Shown here piece by piece: positions 61,041 to 64,000 of a stretch of DNA of 64,000 bases. The DNA comes from Actinomycetota bacterium. Lineage in GTDB: Bacteria > Actinomycetota > Acidimicrobiia > Acidimicrobiales > Ilumatobacteraceae. The notes below the pieces were generated by a model. It made no database searches, was not told where the DNA came from, and saw nothing but the letters and a program-made list of their open reading frames with translations. The stretch spans positions 620,001-684,000 of the forward strand of contig CP064997.1 in assembly GCA_016700055.1 (NCBI GenBank). The letters run 5' to 3'. Each line of letters opens with the position of its first letter. Positions within the stretch are counted from its first letter, which is position 1. Made by a program: the position numbers and the translations under genes.

Positions 61041-62095
61041 TCGCACTCCTCCTGAGCGGCGGGCTCGCGCTCGTCATCTCCCTCTTCGGCACCGGCTGGC
61101 TGGCGCGGGTGCTGCGCACCCGGGGCCAGAGCCAGCCGATCCTCGAGCTCGACGCGGCGAACATCGCCGTGCCCGAGCACCACCACAAGGCAGGCACGCC
61201 GACGATGGGCGGCCTCGCGATCCTGGTCGCCGCGGCAACGGGCTACATCGTCAGCCATGTCCGCCAGGGCGTCGTCTTCTCCGACCAGACGCTCGTCGTG
61301 CTGTTCGGGATCGCCGTCATGGCCGGGATCGGCTTCCTCGACGACTCGATCAAGGTCCGTGCCCGGCGCAACCGGGGCGTGTTCTGGAAGGCAAAGGGGC
61401 TGGTCACACTCGCGCTCTCGTTCGCGATCGCGGGGCTGCTCGTGGCCCTGACCGACATCGACACCCGTGTGTCGCTCACCCGGGCCGACCTGCCGGGGTG
61501 GGAGCTCGGTCCGATCGGCTGGACGATCTGGGCCGGCGTGATCATCTTCGCCACCACGAACGCGGTGAACGTCACCGACGGCCTCGACGGCCTGGCCAGC
61601 GGGACCGCGCTGTTCGGCTTCGTCGCCTTCGCCGGCATCGCCTACTGGGGCTTCCGCAACCCGGGGATCTACGGCGCGATCGTGAACCCGTACGACCTCG
61701 CCGTCCTCGCCATCGCGTTCGCCGGCGGGTGCGCGGGGTTCCTGTGGTGGAACGCTGCCCCCGCCCGGATCTTCATGGGGGACGTGGGCGCGCTCGGCAT
61801 CGGCGCCGCGCTGGCGCTGCTCGCCCTCACCACCAACACCCACCTGCTGCTGTTGCTGATCTGTGGGCTGAACGTGATCGAAGCCGGGTCGGTGGCGCTG
61901 CAGATGAGCGTGTTCCGGGTTTCGGGGCGCACTCGGCGCCTGTTCCGCCTGTCGCCCCTGCACCACCACTTCGAACAGATCGGCTGGCCGGAGACGACGG
62001 TCATCATCCGCTTCTGGTTGATCGCAGGCCTGTTCGTCTCGGGTGCCTTAGGCATCTACATCGCCGACTTCACCCACCAGGTCTCCACCCCCTGA
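61037..62095 (+). CDS. mraY: Phospho-N-acetylmuramoyl-pentapeptide transferase (MraY), isolated from the dcw cluster
   Basis: A 352-residue, ten-helix membrane protein close to the usual MraY length. 'EHHHKAGTPTMGGLAILVA', 'GFLDDSIKVRARRNRG', 'NAVNVTDGLDGLASGTALFG' and 'LSPLHHHFEQIGWPET' are the catalytic and substrate-binding motifs; the nucleotide loop reads 'MGDVGALGIG' rather than the common GDTGSL. It would transfer phospho-MurNAc-pentapeptide to undecaprenyl phosphate (lipid I). It stands outside any cell-wall gene cluster, last in an ATPase-TauD-mraY operon, so it may be a second copy. Confidence 0.88.
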   Translation: MIALLLSGGLALVISLFGTGWLARVLRTRGQSQPILELDAANIAVPEHHHKAGTPTMGGLAILVAAATGYIVSHVRQGVVFSDQTLVVLFGIAVMAGIGFLDDSIKVRARRNRGVFWKAKGLVTLALSFAIAGLLVALTDIDTRVSLTRADLPGWELGPIGWTIWAGVIIFATTNAVNVTDGLDGLASGTALFGFVAFAGIAYWGFRNPGIYGAIVNPYDLAVLAIAFAGGCAGFLWWNAAPARIFMGDVGALGIGAALALLALTTNTHLLLLLICGLNVIEAGSVALQMSVFRVSGRTRRLFRLSPLHHHFEQIGWPETTVIIRFWLIAGLFVSGALGIYIADFTHQVSTP

Positions 62096-62102
62096 CTTCA
62101 GG

Positions 62103-62185
62103 AAAAAAACCGCAGCTTGCGCGCCAATCTGTCAACGAATCGACTCCAGCCGCAGGTTCAGTGACAGATTGGCGCGCAAGCCGCG
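62103..62185 (-). terminator. Intrinsic terminator with a long stem at the end of the acyl-CoA dehydrogenase gene
   Basis: Arms 62111-62134 and 62162-62185 are reverse complements over 24 bp with a single mismatch (the inner 20 bp perfect), with a 27-nt loop. Reading on the minus strand, the stem is followed at once by seven T residues (62109-62103), an intrinsic terminator for the gene ending at 62191; the same hairpin may also stop mraY transcription. Confidence 0.8.
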
Positions 62186-62190
62186 CTGGG

Positions 62191-63336
62191 TCAGAGCTGT
62201 GATGCGTCGGTGGGCAGGCCGAGAGCGAGGCGCCCGAGCGGCTCGAACGTGCGCTCGGCGATCATGCCGTGCTGGGTGAGCACGTGGACGTCGCGGAAGA
62301 TGCGCTGGAGGGGGCTCGACTCGTGGATCGAGGAGCCACCCGCCGCGTGGTAGGCGAGATCGACGGCGTCGGCCGATCTCCACGCGGCGTTCGTGGCGGC
62401 CAGGCGCAGGGCACGCTTGTGCTCGGTCGAGAGCGACCTGCCGGCCGCGGCCTCGTGCCATGCCTCGTCGACGACCTCGCGCACGAAGGCCCGCGCGGAG
62501 CGCCAGGCAGCTTCGGCTTGCGCGACCTGCATCTGCACCACCGGACGCTCCGCGAGCGTCCTCTCGCTCTGCACCGGACGCTTGCTCGCCGCGAGCCCGA
62601 CCAGCTCGTCGAGAGCCCGCCTGGCGAGGCCCACCCCGACCGAGCACACCCCGAGCGCGAGCGCCCCGAGAAAGGGGAAGCGCGCTGCGGGCACGTCGAC
62701 CACCGCGGCCGTCTGCCCGGGCTGCACCCATCTCCCCTCGGGAACGAACTGCTCGGTGACCGCGTAGTCGGTGCTGCCCGTCCCGCGCAGCCCGGCCACG
62801 CGCCAGGTGTCGAGCAGCTCGACCTGATCACGCTCGAAGAAGACGAACGGCGCCCTCGTGCCGTCGGCCAGCGCGACGCGCTCGCCGGCGTCGTCGACGA
62901 CGAAGCACCCGCCGCCGATCCACGTGCAGTGCTGGGTGGCCGACCCCCACGACCAGCGGCCGGATACGACGAGGCCCCCGTCGACGACTCGCCCCTTCGC
63001 CGCAGGCAACGCGTAGCCGGCGGTGGCCGCCCGGGGATCGCCGTAGATGCGAGCCGCGTGGTCAGCGGGCAAGAAGGCCGCCGTCAGCCCGGTCGTCGCG
63101 CCGATCATCGCGCACCACGCCGTCGAGCCGTCGTGGTAGGCCAGCTCCTCCAGCGCGGTGAGCAGCTCGGTCATCGCGACCTCGCCGCCGCCGTAGCAGG
63201 CCGGCACGCACGCCTTGAACACGTCTGTGTCGATCAGCGCCTCGGCGAGATCGTCGGGCAGGCGGCGCAGCGCCTCGATCTCTCCCGCCCGGCGCGATGC
63301 CTCGCGGCCGACCCCGGCAACTGCGTCGATCAGCAC
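62191..63336 (-). CDS. Acyl-CoA dehydrogenase-fold flavoprotein (HsaA/HpaH-like)
   Basis: A 381-residue protein of the acyl-CoA dehydrogenase superfamily: 'FKACVPACYGGGEVAMTELL', 'HDGSTAWCAMIGATTGLTAA', 'WSWGSATQHCTWIGGGCFVV' and the C-terminal 'AGGSSIHESSPLQRIFRDVH' match the group that includes two-component flavin-dependent hydroxylases as well as dehydrogenases. No catalytic Glu of the classical acyl-CoA dehydrogenases is obvious, favouring a monooxygenase-type or DszC-like role. The LLM oxidoreductase gene upstream stops 9 bp before this start, so they are probably co-transcribed. Confidence 0.82.
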   Translation of the reverse strand: MLIDAVAGVGREASRRAGEIEALRRLPDDLAEALIDTDVFKACVPACYGGGEVAMTELLTALEELAYHDGSTAWCAMIGATTGLTAAFLPADHAARIYGDPRAATAGYALPAAKGRVVDGGLVVSGRWSWGSATQHCTWIGGGCFVVDDAGERVALADGTRAPFVFFERDQVELLDTWRVAGLRGTGSTDYAVTEQFVPEGRWVQPGQTAAVVDVPAARFPFLGALALGVCSVGVGLARRALDELVGLAASKRPVQSERTLAERPVVQMQVAQAEAAWRSARAFVREVVDEAWHEAAAGRSLSTEHKRALRLAATNAAWRSADAVDLAYHAAGGSSIHESSPLQRIFRDVHVLTQHGMIAERTFEPLGRLALGLPTDASQL

Positions 63337-63345
63337 TCCGGCAAC

Positions 63346-64000
63346 CTAACCCTGACCGGGTCGCAGGTTCCCCAGCGTGCGCGCGCCGCCGTCGTCACCC
63401 GCCGTCGCCGGCACCACCACCACCTCGTCGACACCGGCCTCGGCGTAGGCGGCCATCCGCCGCAAGCAGGCCGCCCGGTCGCCGACGAGGCACACCGTGT
63501 CGAGCAGCTCGACGGGCACCTCGGCGAGAAGGTCACGCGGGTGCGCACCGCGGCGGGCTCGGTCGACGAGCGCGGCGAAGCCCTCCCGGGCGAACATGTC
63601 GGCGTAACCGGGCGCGGCGAGGTAGCCGACGACACCCCGGCGGAGCTGGGCGATGGCCTCGGCGGTCGGGTCGACGGCGGCCGGCACCCACGCGGCGAGG
63701 CGCGGCCGCTGCCGCCCGGCGCGCCGGGCACACGTTTCGAGGCGCTCCCGCAATCCGGCGGCCTGGGTCGCCGAGCAGAGGTTGATCACCATCCGGTCAG
63801 CCTCCTCGGCGGCGACGCGCACGCTCGCGGGTCCGAACGCGGCGATCGTGATCTCCGCCGGAACCGAGGGCAGGCGCAGTCGGTAGCCGCCGCCGTCAGT
63901 GCGTTCGCCGGCGAGCAGCGGACGCAGCGCCCGCGCCGCCTGGCGCAGCGTGTCCGCCGGGCGTCCGTAAGCGCGGCCGTGCCAGTGCTCGACCACCACC
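63346..64000 (-). CDS. LLM-class flavin/F420-dependent oxidoreductase, partial (5' end outside window)
   Basis: The frame is open from the right edge to a stop at 63346, giving about 218 residues of the C-terminal part. 'AEITIAAFGPASVRVAAEEA' and 'DRMVINLCSATQAAGLRERL' match luciferase-like monooxygenases, and the end 'YAEAGVDEVVVVPATAGDDG' is typical of the F420-linked LLM group. The N-terminal barrel strands lie outside the window. It precedes the acyl-CoA dehydrogenase-fold gene by 9 bp; together they could form a small oxidative operon. Confidence 0.8.
   Translation of the reverse strand, partial: VVVEHWHGRAYGRPADTLRQAARALRPLLAGERTDGGGYRLRLPSVPAEITIAAFGPASVRVAAEEADRMVINLCSATQAAGLRERLETCARRAGRQRPRLAAWVPAAVDPTAEAIAQLRRGVVGYLAAPGYADMFAREGFAALVDRARRGAHPRDLLAEVPVELLDTVCLVGDRAACLRRMAAYAEAGVDEVVVVPATAGDDGGARTLGNLRPGQG

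Overview
This window is a gene-dense, high-GC stretch of bacterial chromosome with many GTG starts and many 1-4 nt stop/start overlaps. It looks like a free-living actinobacterium, probably near Acidimicrobiia/Ilumatobacter (inference). The support is a deazaflavin (F420)-type nitroreductase and LLM-type oxidoreductases, a low-molecular-weight-phosphatase-type arsenate reductase, an actinobacterial DUF222-HNH gene, a DUF6325/SHOCT pair and leaderless-looking promoters. I saw no rRNA, tRNA, CRISPR array, prophage or classical insertion sequence. No gene-free stretch exceeds about 150 bases.

Layout. 1-7 kb: an ECF-like sigma factor with an overlapping membrane-anchored partner (cut by the left edge), a GyrI-like protein, a NarL-type two-component system, arsC with a GAP-family membrane protein, and a SHOCT/DUF6325 pair. 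7-13 kb (accessory-looking): a sulfatase, an HMA-DUF542-hemerythrin protein, a DUF1801 protein and a two-gene type II restriction-modification module; three copies of a palindromic repeat lie at 7.04, 8.57 and 9.71 kb. 13-19.4 kb: a phosphotransferase, an SDR, DUF302 behind a CsoR-like palindrome, a P-type ATPase and a serine hydrolase. 19.4-23 kb: a SnoaL-SDR-TetR unit, then a putative non-haem iron oxygenase with its own TetR. 23-27.6 kb: an HNH gene with a LexA-type box, a ferritin-like protein, a YfcC-type transporter diverging from an As-type ArsR, and a tandem ACT protein. 27.6-32 kb: a branched-chain 2-oxo-acid dehydrogenase operon (E1alpha-E1beta-E2) with an SRPBCC protein.

32-40 kb: DUF2231, an aldehyde dehydrogenase, an LLM oxidoreductase, small SRPBCC and VOC proteins, a PadR regulator and modABC behind a 21-bp palindrome. 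40-45 kb: an ABC exporter pair with one altered signature motif, then YceI under a promoter carrying two TTGA-N4-TCAA sites, and a YgiD-like dioxygenase. 46-48.5 kb: the carboxynorspermidine pathway pair, with nspC interrupted by an in-frame TAA at codon 11. 49-53 kb: TetR plus a heterodimeric ABC exporter with one degenerate Walker B. 53-64 kb: a lipoprotein tyrosine phosphatase, a CrtI/RetSat-like oxidoreductase, nitronate monooxygenase, a Ca-type P-ATPase followed by a TauD-like dioxygenase and an isolated mraY, an acyl-CoA dehydrogenase-fold protein, and an LLM oxidoreductase cut by the right edge.

The most unusual items are the interrupted nspC, the local palindromic repeat family (one copy supplies a gene's stop codon), the unrecognised restriction endonuclease, the LexA-like box on the HNH gene, and several clean operator palindromes whose regulators are mostly not encoded nearby.
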